Positions 1-7,089 of a stretch of 52,877 bases of DNA are shown here, piece after piece; positions within the stretch are counted from its first letter, which is position 1; each line of letters starts with the position of its first letter. The position numbers and the translations under genes are program-made. Below the pieces are notes generated by a model. It was not told the DNA's origin and searched no databases. It saw only the letters and a list, made by a program, of their open reading frames with translations. Source of the DNA: an uncultured Oscillibacter sp. (GTDB taxonomy: Bacteria > Bacillota > Clostridia > Oscillospirales > Oscillospiraceae); assembly GCA_900544615.1 (NCBI GenBank), contig UQVS01000016.1, forward strand, positions 1-52,877. The letters are read 5' to 3'.

Positions 1-106
1 CCATATTGTATACCTGCTGAAAAAAGCTGCCGAGAATCATCGGCATTGCAAAAACTGTCAGCGCTTTCAGCGGCGTATCGGTAATCAAATACTCATCTTT
101 TGACAT
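1..106 (-). CDS. MATE family efflux transporter, N-terminal part (runs off window)
   Basis: The minus strand from 106 encodes a protein beginning MSKDEYLITDTPLKAL and continuing through a hydrophobic stretch into FFQQVYNM, the typical first helix of a MATE cation- or proton-coupled multidrug exporter (membrane protein, about 450 residues when complete). Only about 35 codons are inside the window. A second ATG at 112 is in frame, but the GGGGG ribosome site at 116-120 is better spaced for 106. The start lies inside the end of an upstream MATE fragment, so translation is probably coupled to it, and both would share the promoter at 417-445. Confidence 0.75.
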   Translation of the reverse strand, partial: MSKDEYLITDTPLKALTVFAMPMILGSFFQQVYNM

Positions 107-305
107 AACCATATTCCCCCACAGCTTCATGCTTTTTCCCCCAAAGCGCGGCCACAGTAAGAGTAGCTGTACCATCCGGCCCTGGATACTGCCCCATCAT
201 CGCCATATCTACAATCGAGTAAACAGATGAGATCCGTGTACTGCCAAAGGCCGCAGCAAGATACCCGAAATAAATTTGTTTGATATTTCCGTGAAGAAAA
301 TCCAT
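93..305 (-). pseudogene. Truncated MATE transporter fragment overlapping the next MATE gene
   Basis: Starting at the ATG at 305 after an AGAGGCGG site, the reading frame gives MDFLHGNIKQIYFGYL, AAAFGS, SSVYSIVDMAM and GQYPGPDGTA, the classic start of a second MATE subfamily. The frame then leaves the family after about 55 residues and ends at 93 with GEYGYVKR, inside the start of the downstream MATE gene. A complete member would continue for about 400 more residues, so this is the stump of an internal deletion that brought two MATE genes together. It could still act as a short translated leader coupling expression to the intact gene; that is inference. Confidence 0.7.
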
Positions 306-325
306 TAAAATCCGCCTCTGAACGC

Positions 326-392
326 AAAAAAGCCGAACAAGGGACAGACATCTCAATCTGCGCCTTATCCGGCTGTTGTTTCCACGAACAAC
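326..392 (-). promoter_or_regulatory. Attenuator-like leader of the MATE genes
   Basis: In the 105-nt untranslated leader on the minus strand there is first a perfect 6-bp hairpin (GTTGTT/AACAAC, 375-392). A larger stem follows (arms 363-374 and 331-342, imperfect but with AGCCG/CGGCT at its base) and then six U residues (326-331), which is the form of an intrinsic terminator. It lies between the promoter and the first start codon, so premature termination could control efflux expression. A short GTG-initiated frame from 396 overlaps it and may be a leader peptide. Confidence 0.5.
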
Positions 393-416
393 TCACCTTT
401 CGAGTGAATATTTGAA

Positions 417-445
417 ATTATAGCATGGGTGTGTGCAAATGTCAA
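417..445 (-). promoter_or_regulatory. Consensus sigma-A promoter for the MATE genes
   Basis: On the minus strand, TTGACA (440-445) and TATAAT (417-422) are separated by exactly 17 bp, a perfect housekeeping promoter. It drives the MATE leader and fragment. Confidence 0.85.
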
Positions 446-716
446 TGGATCTCAGTACAGCAAAAAGTCATCAAAAAGGTTGTCCGAACCCCGCAGTTGG
501 AACTTTTCTTTTTCAGTTTCCGTCCAGAACGCCATAATTGAAATTCCTCTCAAGCAAAAAATACCCAACCCCCTGTGAACACAATGGGCTGGGTATTTGC
601 CAAGAGAAGGAAGTTTGTGAGAAAAAATTAACTCACTTTTTAACTTATTCTCTTATAACTTTCTGTCAGGAAGTGTCACGAACTGGCATGTCTTGTCCGC
701 CCTTGACAATAAACGC
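446..716. other. Intergenic, one hairpin, no convincing gene
   Basis: Between the MATE promoter and the rpsI terminator there is no supported gene. The only structure is an inverted repeat with arms AAATACCCA (559-567) and TGGGTATTT (590-598), which could be a back-up terminator. A short plus-strand frame crossing this hairpin has no recognisable content. Confidence 0.5.
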
Positions 717-746
717 AAAAAACCCGGAAACCGTGTGGTTTCCGGG
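717..746 (-). terminator. Intrinsic terminator of rplM-rpsI
   Basis: A perfect 10-bp stem CCCGGAAACC/GGTTTCCGGG (723-732, 737-746) with a 4-nt loop is followed on the minus strand by six U residues (717-722), 25 bp after the rpsI stop. Confidence 0.9.
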
Positions 747-771
747 CTTTGAGACATAGAAAGCAGATAAA

Positions 772-1176
772 TCAGCGCTTGCTGAACTGAGGCGCACGAC
801 GGGCGGCCTTCAGACCGTACTTCTTACGTTCCTTCATACGAGGATCGCGGGTCAGGAAGCCGGCCTTCTTCAGAATGGCGCGGTTATCCTCGCTGGCCAG
901 CAGCAGAGCGCGGGCCACACCGTGACGCAGAGCGCCGGCCTGACCGGACACGCCGCCGCCAGTGACGGTAGCCACGATGTCCATCTTGCCAGTGTTGCCA
1001 GTAGCCTCCAGAGGCTGACGGACGACCATCTTCAGGGTCTCCAGCCCGAAATACTCGTCAATGTCACGGCCGTTGATGGTGATGGCACCAGTGCCGTTGG
1101 GGAACAGATGGACGCGGGCCACAGAGGACTTGCGGCGGCCGGTACCATACAGATAAGGCTTCTTAGACTGATACAT
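772..1176 (-). CDS. rpsI: 30S ribosomal protein S9
   Basis: The 134-residue product starts MYQSKKPYLYGTGRRKSSVA and ends with the basic tail of S9 (RRAPQFSKR), whose C-terminus reaches the ribosomal P site and contacts tRNA. The motifs GTGRRKSSVARV and GGGVSGQAGA are standard for the family, and the length is close to the usual 130. It follows rplM by 14 bp, the conserved L13-S9 pair, and is closed by the terminator at 717-746. A good AAGGAGGAGT-type site precedes the ATG. Confidence 0.97.
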   Translation of the reverse strand: MYQSKKPYLYGTGRRKSSVARVHLFPNGTGAITINGRDIDEYFGLETLKMVVRQPLEATGNTGKMDIVATVTGGGVSGQAGALRHGVARALLLASEDNRAILKKAGFLTRDPRMKERKKYGLKAARRAPQFSKR

Positions 1177-1190
1177 TCTCTTACTCCTCC

Positions 1191-1616
1191 TTAGTCCAGC
1201 ACGATGGGCTTCTGAGCCTGCTGCTCATAGTTGGCGTCAGCGTAGATGTGCAGGCGCTTCAGAGAATCCTTGCAGACGGTGTTCCGGGGCATCATGCCGC
1301 GGATGGCAACGCGCATAGCGGTTTCGGGCTTCTCCTGCATCAGAATGCGGTACTTGGTCTCCTTCAGACCGCCGATCCAGCCGGAGTGGGTCCGATAGAT
1401 CTTCTGCTCAGGCTTGTTGCCGGTCAGGACAGCCTTACCTGCGTTGATAATGATGACGTTATCGCCGCAGTCAGCATGGGGAGTGTAGGTAACCTTGGTC
1501 TTGCCGCGCAGCAGGTCAGCAGCCCGGACAGCGGTCTTGCCCAGGGGCTTGCCGGCAGCATCCAGGATGTACCACTTGCGCTCAATGTTGGCCTTGTTCG
1601 CCATAAAAGTGGACAT
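1191..1616 (-). CDS. rplM: 50S ribosomal protein L13
   Basis: The 141-residue product has the L13 features KWYILDAAGKPLG, RAADLLRGK, the NVIIINAGK stretch and HSGWIGGLK. It is an early-assembling protein of the large subunit. The ATG at 1616 (MSTFMANKAN) sits 5 bp after GGAGGAAAC, so it is preferred over the second ATG four codons in. It is the first gene of the rplM-rpsI operon, with its own promoter and a hairpin-rich leader. Confidence 0.97.
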   Translation of the reverse strand: MSTFMANKANIERKWYILDAAGKPLGKTAVRAADLLRGKTKVTYTPHADCGDNVIIINAGKAVLTGNKPEQKIYRTHSGWIGGLKETKYRILMQEKPETAMRVAIRGMMPRNTVCKDSLKRLHIYADANYEQQAQKPIVLD

Positions 1617-1640
1617 GGATTGTTTCCTCCGTATATAAAT

Positions 1641-1683
1641 TTGATTTCTTTACAAATCAATAGCTCCGAAGTAAAATCGGAGC
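1641..1683 (-). promoter_or_regulatory. Two-hairpin leader of rplM (candidate L13 autoregulatory leader)
   Basis: The minus-strand leader contains a 7-bp hairpin GCTCCGA/TCGGAGC (1663-1683) and then a 7-bp hairpin TTGATTT/AAATCAA (1641-1660), just before the ribosome site. Firmicutes often carry an L13-binding leader at this position. The match here is by position and shape only. Confidence 0.45.
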
Positions 1684-1690
1684 AAGGATA

Positions 1691-1719
1691 GTTATACCAT
1701 GGTTGTCCGCCGGTGTCAA
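1691..1719 (-). promoter_or_regulatory. Promoter of rplM-rpsI
   Basis: TTGACA (1714-1719), a 17-bp spacer and TATAAC (1691-1696) on the minus strand form a near-consensus sigma-A promoter upstream of the rplM leader. Confidence 0.88.
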
Positions 1720-1853
1720 CATGATTTTTATTTACTGCATGAAATGCTCTTAAAATCTCTCACTTTCTATCGATATCTTTAAAATGCTCACTTTGATTTT
1801 TTGAAAAATTCTGCGCTGTACGCAAAGTTACCGTATCCGGCGCGGTATGTACC

Positions 1854-2117
1854 CTATAAGACCCACTGTACCAGCAGCAACAGCACAAATCCGGGAAGCC
1901 CCAGAACCCCGACGACCAGCGCGTTCCAGAGGTTCAGCCCCAGGGCGATGCCGGTGACGGCTGACGCGGCGTTGACAGCCCACAGCGCCAGAAAGCCCAG
2001 CGCTGTATTGACCAGCAGCTTCAGCGCCAGCCGCAGGGGCGCACGGAAGATCCGCGCCAGCGTAATGAGAAAGAAAGCCAGCAGCAGACCGGCGATGATC
2101 TTCTGGTTCAGATCCAT
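1854..2117 (-). CDS. bofA: BofA-like pro-sigma-K processing inhibitor
   Basis: This 87-residue protein is almost entirely hydrophobic, with about three membrane segments, and ends with the family signature GLNLWNALVVGVLGLPGFVL. In Bacillus, BofA holds the SpoIVFB protease inactive in the outer forespore membrane until the sigma-G checkpoint is passed. The gene overlaps the end of the DUF2508 gene by 10 bp, the same yaaL-bofA pairing as in B. subtilis, which supports both calls. It marks the organism as a spore former. Confidence 0.88.
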   Translation of the reverse strand: MDLNQKIIAGLLLAFFLITLARIFRAPLRLALKLLVNTALGFLALWAVNAASAVTGIALGLNLWNALVVGVLGLPGFVLLLLVQWVL

Positions 2118-2356
2118 ACGGCGTCACCCTTGCAGGAAGCGGCGGCTCCCGGTTCCCGCACCTTCAGAACCCGGAGATAATAGTCGCAGCGGGCTTTTGC
2201 CGCGCTGATGCGATAGACGCAGGATTCCACCAGCTCTGGGGCGGTGGCCTGATCGAATTGGCGGTAGGCCAGCGCAAGGTCGCTTTGGGCGGCTTTCAGC
2301 TCTGCCTGTAAAGCCAGCGTTTCCGGGTCGGTGGGTCGCTTGTTTTTGTGTTTCAT
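2108..2356 (-). CDS. yaaL: DUF2508 family protein (YaaL-like)
   Basis: An 82-residue, mostly helical protein starting MKHKNKRPTDPETLALQAEL after GGAGGGAAC. It has an LALAYRQFDQATAPELVE core and a second helix ISAAKARCDYYLRVLK. The alternating pattern of this helix pair is typical of the small YaaL family, whose function is unknown. It is read just before bofA and overlaps it by 10 bp. It is divergent from tadA; in Bacillus the same genes (tadA, yaaL, bofA) are close together, so the neighbourhood is conserved while the orientation has changed. Confidence 0.8.
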   Translation of the reverse strand: MKHKNKRPTDPETLALQAELKAAQSDLALAYRQFDQATAPELVESCVYRISAAKARCDYYLRVLKVREPGAAASCKGDAVWI

Positions 2357-2431
2357 GGCAGTTCCCTCCATACGGTATAGTGTACGGAGAGTTTGGACAA
2401 ATATGCCAATTTTCATACAGGAGGGATGTTC

Positions 2432-2905
2432 ATGACCGAGCGGCATGAATTTTATATGGCACAGGCGCTGGCGCTGGCGCGGGAAGCTGCGGCAGCGGGA
2501 GAAGTGCCGGTGGGATGCGTGATCGTCCGAAATGGCGAGATCGTTGGCCGGGGCCGGAACTGCCGGGAAGAAAAACAGGCGGTGTCCTCCCATGCGGAAA
2601 TGGAGGCCATGGCACAGGCCAATGCCCGCCTTGGCAGCTGGCGGCTGGACGGCTGCGAGCTGTATGTGACGCTGGAACCCTGCCCCATGTGCGCGGGAGC
2701 CATTCTGAACGCCCGGATCCCCAAGGTGTTCTACGGGGCGCGGGACAGCGCCTTCGGCGCCTGCGGCGGGGTGACGAATCTCTTTATGGAGGAATTCCCC
2801 AACCGCCCGGCGCTGGTAGGGGGGATCCTGGCGGCGGACTGTCAGGCGGTGCTGACGGAATTCTTCGACAGGATCCGCCGAAAAGGCAGCTGCGGCAGCA
2901 AATAA
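2432..2905 (+). CDS. tadA: tRNA-specific adenosine deaminase
   Basis: The 157-residue enzyme converts adenosine 34 of tRNA-Arg(ACG) to inosine, allowing one tRNA to read CGN codons. The zinc-binding and catalytic residues are visible: HAE (H54, E56) and PCPMC (C84, C87). The ATG at 2432 is chosen because AGGAGGG at 2419-2425 is 6-7 bp away; an ATG at 2426 touches the ribosome site. It is divergent from yaaL-bofA and monocistronic, followed by hairpins at 3019-3042. Confidence 0.95.
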   Translation: MTERHEFYMAQALALAREAAAAGEVPVGCVIVRNGEIVGRGRNCREEKQAVSSHAEMEAMAQANARLGSWRLDGCELYVTLEPCPMCAGAILNARIPKVFYGARDSAFGACGGVTNLFMEEFPNRPALVGGILAADCQAVLTEFFDRIRRKGSCGSK

Positions 2906-3018
2906 AAGATTTAAAACTTTTGTAACAACTTCTGCTGGTTTGCTTAATAATTCTCCTGTATCTTAATACTTGCAAGAGACAAAACTTCTTTTCATCCAAT
3001 CTTCCCAATCATATGCGA

Positions 3019-3042
3019 AAAGGCTGCCGAAAGGCGGCCTTT
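3019..3042 (+). terminator. Terminator-like hairpin after tadA
   Basis: A 10-bp stem AAAGGCTGCC/GGCGGCCTTT (one G-U pair) is capped by a GAAA tetraloop, with a modest U-rich tail (CCGTATTTT). The 100 bp beyond also hold a small GGGCT-GCGA-AGCCC hairpin (3064-3077) of unknown role. Confidence 0.65.
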
Positions 3043-3121
3043 CCGTATTTTCTGAGGGAATCGGGCTGCGAAGCCCGGAAGGACGGCCCGCCGCCGGGGC
3101 GGACGGTGCAGAGCCTGTAAG

Positions 3122-3156
3122 CAAAGCGGCCTGACGAACATCGTCAGGCCGCTTTG
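3122..3156 (-). terminator. Terminator of the membrane protein gene
   Basis: A perfect 13-14 bp stem CAAAGCGGCCTGAC/GTCAGGCCGCTTTG with a 7-nt loop lies 1 bp past the stop codon at 3158. The U-tract is poor on both strands, so it is called from position and stem strength. Confidence 0.7.
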
Positions 3157-3157
3157 T

Positions 3158-3979
3158 TTACTCTTCTTTGGATGCCTCTTCGCCGCCGGGACGGAGCATC
3201 TGCTGAAACGCGGTCAGCGCCAGCGCACCGCCCAGCGTCAGCAGAGCGGACGGCGCGGCACCGTCCGCCAGCATGGACAGCGCCAGAACAGCCGTGACCT
3301 CCGCATAGAACGAGAAAATGCGGGGGCGGCCCGCCTGCACGGCAAAGCCGGAAAGCCGGTAGGCGGCCAGAATCAGGAACATCAGCCCCAGAATTTCCAG
3401 ATAGTAATCCGCCAACACCGGGTTGGCAGAGCGAAGGCGGTAAACCAGAATCAGCCGCGCCAGCAGACACACCGGCACAGCCAGCAGGATCAGCGGCGGC
3501 ACGTCCGTTTTGCGGCAGGCAATGACCGCCACTGCCAGACAGGCTCCGGCGGCAACGGACAGTGCGCCGATCATCAGGCCGGAGCCGCCTGCGCCGGTAT
3601 TTACGGAGACGATCTCCATGCCGTCCGCAGACACCGCAGCCGCGCTCCCACCCATGGCGCCTACAATTTCCGATACGCCGGAAAGCGCCATGATACATCC
3701 GCCAGCCAGAGCGGAGAACAGCCCTGTCCGGTTGGACAGGTCAAACTGTCGGGAAAAGGGCAGCTCCGGCATCTCCTTTGGCAGAACCCGGCGGACTGCC
3801 AGATACAGGATCCCTGCCGCCGCCATCAGCAGGATGGGCAGCAGAATGGCCGGAACGCTGCCGGGGATAGGCAGCCCGGTGTCCGGCTCAAAGCCGGTAC
3901 GGTTTTGCAGCAGCCGCAGGAGAAATCCGACAGCGCCGAAGCATACGCTCAGAGCGGGGATGGAAAAACGGTGTTTCAT
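3158..3979 (-). CDS. Unknown multi-pass membrane protein
   Basis: A 273-residue protein starting MKHRFSIPALSVCFGAVGFL. Several long hydrophobic segments suggest about seven or eight membrane helices (for example AILLPILLMAAAGILYLAV, LMIGALSVAAGACLAVAVIA, LEILGLMFLILAAYRL). No catalytic motif or known family was recognised. The ATG at 3979 follows a weak GAAAGG site; an in-frame ATG at 4024 has no better site. It is divergent from spoIID across 145 bp, so a role in sporulation or the envelope is possible but unproven. Confidence 0.65.
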   Translation of the reverse strand: MKHRFSIPALSVCFGAVGFLLRLLQNRTGFEPDTGLPIPGSVPAILLPILLMAAAGILYLAVRRVLPKEMPELPFSRQFDLSNRTGLFSALAGGCIMALSGVSEIVGAMGGSAAAVSADGMEIVSVNTGAGGSGLMIGALSVAAGACLAVAVIACRKTDVPPLILLAVPVCLLARLILVYRLRSANPVLADYYLEILGLMFLILAAYRLSGFAVQAGRPRIFSFYAEVTAVLALSMLADGAAPSALLTLGGALALTAFQQMLRPGGEEASKEE

Positions 3980-4124
3980 AGTCCATAGCCTTTCGGAAAC
4001 GGGAAGATCCCGCAGATTTCTCATGCAGTATAGCACGTTTTCCCGGCGTTGTCCATGGAACCATTCATTTTTACCCTGCCGGCGCATATGCTTCTGACAG
4101 GGACAAGCAAGGAGGGACATGGAT

Positions 4125-5147
4125 ATGCGAATCTGGAAGGAGACGGCAGCTGTGTCTGCGGCGGCGCTGCTGGGCGTGTTTCTGCTGCCGCTGGCATGGG
4201 CGCATGAGCCGGTAAAAGTGGAGACACCGCCGGAACTGACGGCAGGCAGGCAGACGGCGGAGCCGTCTGCGCCCCGGACTGATTCCGAAGAATACCACGA
4301 CCGGCAGCAGACGCTGCGGGTGCTGGACGGCGATACCGTCCGGGATATGACCATGGAGGACTACCTGATGGGGGTCACGGCGGCGGAGATGCCCGCTTCC
4401 TTTGCGGAGGAGGCACTGAAGGCGCAGGCGGTGGCGGCGCGGACCTACACCCTCTATAAGCTGATCTCCGGGGGCAATCACGGCGACACGGCAGACATCT
4501 GCACGGACTCGACCTGCTGTCAGGCCTATATTTCTCAGGAGGCCGCCCGCAGCAACTGGGGGGAGCAGGCGGATGCGCTGGAAGAAAAGATCCGCACAGC
4601 GGTAACAGATACGGACGGGGAGGCGATCCTCTATGGCGGCGTTCCCATTCTGGCGGTGTTTCATTCCAGCTCCGCCGGACTGACGCGGGCTGCCGGGCAG
4701 GTCTGGCAGAACGATCTGCCCTACTTGCAGCCGGTGGATTCCCCGGAGGCGTCAGCCAGTATCCCCAATTACTACAGCCGGGTGGATTTTTCGCCGGAAA
4801 CCATCCGGGAAAAGCTGCTGGCCCGGATCCCTGCGGCAGATCTGGCGGGGGATCAGAAAACGTGGCTGAAAAATGCCGTCCGGGACAGCGCAGGCAGCGT
4901 GGAAACCGTGGAGGTAGGCGGCGTTGCGGTGAAGGGCAGTACCGTGCGGGCCGCTCTGGGACTGCGTTCCGCCTGCTTTGAGTGGGAATTGCAGGACGGC
5001 CGGTTCGTGTTCTATGTGACCGGCCACGGCCACGGAGTAGGGCTCAGCCAGTACGGCGCCAACGCCATGGCGGAAGCGGGGGCGGATTATAAGACCATCC
5101 TCACCCATTATTATACCGGCGTCACAGTGGCGGTTTATAACGGATAG
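4125..5147 (+). CDS. spoIID: Stage II sporulation protein D (SpoIID/LytB domain)
   Basis: A 340-residue membrane-anchored protein with one N-terminal helix (VSAAALLGVFLLPLAWA). The SpoIID domain carries MGVTAAEMPASF, EALKAQAVAARTYTL, HSSSAG and the C-terminal GHGHGVGLSQYGANAMA. SpoIID is a lytic transglycosylase that works with SpoIIP and SpoIIM to dissolve peptidoglycan during forespore engulfment. The ATG at 4125 is favoured because AAGGAGGG at 4109-4116 is only 2 bp from the ATG at 4119 but about 8 bp from 4125. It stands alone, divergent from a membrane protein gene. Confidence 0.9.
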   Translation: MRIWKETAAVSAAALLGVFLLPLAWAHEPVKVETPPELTAGRQTAEPSAPRTDSEEYHDRQQTLRVLDGDTVRDMTMEDYLMGVTAAEMPASFAEEALKAQAVAARTYTLYKLISGGNHGDTADICTDSTCCQAYISQEAARSNWGEQADALEEKIRTAVTDTDGEAILYGGVPILAVFHSSSAGLTRAAGQVWQNDLPYLQPVDSPEASASIPNYYSRVDFSPETIREKLLARIPAADLAGDQKTWLKNAVRDSAGSVETVEVGGVAVKGSTVRAALGLRSACFEWELQDGRFVFYVTGHGHGVGLSQYGANAMAEAGADYKTILTHYYTGVTVAVYNG

Positions 5148-5197
5148 GAGGAGACGGGCGGGGAATCCCGCTTTTCCCCGGACACACGATCTGAGTG

Positions 5198-5225
5198 TTG
5201 ACGAAACGGCTTCCGAGGGTATAAG
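5198..5225 (+). promoter_or_regulatory. Promoter of the Mrp-family gene
   Basis: TTGACG (5198-5203), a 16-bp spacer and TATAAG (5220-5225) lie 67 bp before the start codon. Confidence 0.6.
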
Positions 5226-5292
5226 ATAGCTATTGTATGAAAAAATACCGAATGACCCGAAAAAAGAAACAGGAAAAGGAGATTCAATCAAT

Positions 5293-6111
5293 ATGAGCGA
5301 GTGTACACATGACTGCTCCACCTGCGGGGAGAGCTGTTCCTCACGGGAGCCGCAGTCCCTGCTGAAGTCCCATCACCCTGACGCCCATGTGGGCAAGGTC
5401 TACGGGATCGTGTCCGGCAAGGGCGGCGTGGGCAAATCCATGGTCACCAGCCAGCTGGCAGTCACCATGCGCCGCCGCGGCTATCGGGTGGGCATTATGG
5501 ACGCCGATATTACCGGCCCCTCCATCCCCAAGGCCTTTGGCGTTCACGGCCACGCCGTGGGAACGGAGAACGCCCTGCTGCCCATGGAGTCCAGGACCGG
5601 GATCCAGGTCATGTCCATCAACCTGCTGCTGGAAAATGAAACCGACCCTGTTATCTGGCGCGGCCCGGTGATTTCCGGCGTGGTGCAGCAGTTCTGGACG
5701 GACGTCCTGTGGAACTGCGACTATCTGTTTGTGGATATGCCGCCGGGAACCGGCGACGTGTCCCTGTCCGTGTTCCAGTCCATCCCGCTGGACGGCATCA
5801 TCATCGTGGCTTCCCCGCAGGATCTGGTGGGCATGGTGGTGGAAAAGGCCGTGAAAATGGCGGAAATGATGGAGGTTCCCATCGTGGGTCTGGTGGAAAA
5901 CATGAGCTATGTCGCCTGCCCTGACTGCGGGAAGAAGATCTATCTGTTCGGTCAGGGCAAGACCGCGCAGGCCGCTGCGGCCCATAATCTGCCCCTGCTG
6001 GCAGAAATGCCTATCGATCCCGCACTGGCATCCCTGACGGATGCGGGGGAGATCGAGTCTTTTCAGGGGGATTGGCTCAGCGCCGCCGCCGACAAGCTGG
6101 AAGGAAAATAA
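5293..6111 (+). CDS. Mrp/NBP35-type Fe-S cluster carrier ATPase
   Basis: The 272-residue protein has a P-loop of the deviant Walker A type (SGKGGVGKS, about residues 41-49), the DADITGPSIP motif, MPPGTGD and a C-terminal CPDC pair (C209, C212) that bridges an Fe-S cluster between two subunits. The N-terminus adds a second Cys group, C4, C8, C11 and C15, as in NBP35-like proteins. It probably carries and delivers Fe-S clusters in the cytoplasm. The ATG at 5293 follows AAAAGGAG; an upstream in-frame extension has no family similarity. Confidence 0.93.
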   Translation: MSECTHDCSTCGESCSSREPQSLLKSHHPDAHVGKVYGIVSGKGGVGKSMVTSQLAVTMRRRGYRVGIMDADITGPSIPKAFGVHGHAVGTENALLPMESRTGIQVMSINLLLENETDPVIWRGPVISGVVQQFWTDVLWNCDYLFVDMPPGTGDVSLSVFQSIPLDGIIIVASPQDLVGMVVEKAVKMAEMMEVPIVGLVENMSYVACPDCGKKIYLFGQGKTAQAAAAHNLPLLAEMPIDPALASLTDAGEIESFQGDWLSAAADKLEGK

Positions 6112-6117
6112 ACGTGT

Positions 6118-6150
6118 CAGCAGCGCCGTGTATTCTGCACGGCGCTGCTG
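6118..6150 (+). terminator. Hairpin after the Mrp gene
   Basis: A perfect 13-bp stem CAGCAGCGCCGTG/CACGGCGCTGCTG starts 6 bp after the stop codon. The tail (CTATTCACG) is poor in U, so termination efficiency is uncertain. Confidence 0.65.
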
Positions 6151-6231
6151 CTATTCACGCTTGTCCGCCGTTGACGGTCATTTTCACAAAGGTAGCACCT
6201 ATCGAGCGACGGTTTTTGTTGGGAAAAGCAC

Positions 6232-6299
6232 TTGCAAAACCTGTCGAAATCCGGGATAATAGGAGCGAACTGCTATTTGAAATTTTTTTCAAATTTTTG
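6232..6299 (+). promoter_or_regulatory. Promoter and A/U-only leader hairpin of xpt
   Basis: TTGCAA (6232-6237), a 17-bp spacer and GATAAT (6255-6260) form a promoter. About 10-15 nt after the expected start is a hairpin ATTTGAAA/TTTCAAAT (6275-6294) followed by five U residues, shaped like a weak terminator at the very start of the message. The leader is too short for a purine riboswitch. Confidence 0.55.
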
Positions 6300-6328
6300 T
6301 CACGATTATGATACTGGGGGATATGTAT

Positions 6329-6907
6329 ATGCAGGAGCTGAAGGAGCGCATTGTAAAAGAGGGCAAGGTTCTGCCCGGCAACATCATCAAGGTGGACGGC
6401 TTTCTGAACCATCGGATTGATACCGGCCTGCTGAGCCGTATTGCTGAGGAATTCGGCAAGTATTTCGATATGGACAACGTGTCCATGATCCTCACTGCCG
6501 AGGCCAGCGGTATCGCTCTGGCAACCGCCGTAGCCATGCACTATCACAAGCCCATGATCTTTGCCAAGAAGGCCAAGAGCGACAATATCGAAGGCGGCCT
6601 GTACCAGAGCGATATCTATTCCTATACTTATAAGAAGAAGGTCACGCTGCTGGTGAGCAAGGAATGGCTTTCCTCCAGCGACAAGGTTCTCATCATTGAT
6701 GACTTCATGGCCAACGGCGAAGCCATGCGGGGCCTGTGCGACATTGTCAATGCCGCAGGCGCCCAGCTGATGGGGATTGGCTGCGCTGTGGAGAAAGGCT
6801 TCCAGGGCGGCGGCGACCGTCTGCGGGCAGCTGGCTTCAACCTGAAGTCTCTGGCCATTATCGAGTCTGCGGAGCCGGGCCATATCGTGTTCCGGGACGA
6901 CGACTGA
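6329..6907 (+). CDS. xpt: Xanthine phosphoribosyltransferase
   Basis: A 192-residue purine salvage enzyme that joins PRPP and xanthine to give XMP. It carries VDGFLNHRID, the EASGIALA segment, a K-rich YSYTYKKKVTLLVS strand and the PRPP-binding loop VLIIDDFMANGEAM, all typical of Xpt. The ATG at 6329 (MQELKERIVKEGKVLP) aligns with the B. subtilis start and lies 8 bp after GGGGG; ATGs at 6308 and 6323 are worse placed. Monocistronic, with a strong terminator. Confidence 0.94.
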   Translation: MQELKERIVKEGKVLPGNIIKVDGFLNHRIDTGLLSRIAEEFGKYFDMDNVSMILTAEASGIALATAVAMHYHKPMIFAKKAKSDNIEGGLYQSDIYSYTYKKKVTLLVSKEWLSSSDKVLIIDDFMANGEAMRGLCDIVNAAGAQLMGIGCAVEKGFQGGGDRLRAAGFNLKSLAIIESAEPGHIVFRDDD

Positions 6908-6925
6908 GTTTTCCTCACATTTTGA

Positions 6926-6960
6926 AAAGGAGACGGCGCACCGCACCGTCTCCTTTTTTT
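6926..6960 (+). terminator. Terminator of xpt
   Basis: An 11-bp stem AAAGGAGACGG/CCGTCTCCTTT (6926-6936, 6946-6956) runs into seven U residues. Confidence 0.92.
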
Positions 6961-7089
6961 GCGTCCTGATATCCGGGCGGCGGCCCGGCGCAGGAAAAAG
7001 ACCGGCCCTTTCAGACCGGCCTTTGCATCGGTATGGGAGCTGCACAGCCCGCGGCAAATTGTCGTCCTGGCAGCCGCCGCCAACGCACG

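Noticed and set aside
538..759. A 73-codon plus-strand frame
   Set aside because: It starts with TTG, crosses one hairpin and ends inside the rpsI terminator; no ribosome site or family similarity.
2906..3121. Possible signal recognition particle RNA after tadA, as in Bacillus
   Set aside because: The conserved GGTCAGG...GGAAGCAGC core is absent from both strands; only simple hairpins are present.
6181..6328. Purine riboswitch before xpt
   Set aside because: The promoter leaves fewer than 70 nt of leader and the conserved purine-aptamer loops are absent.
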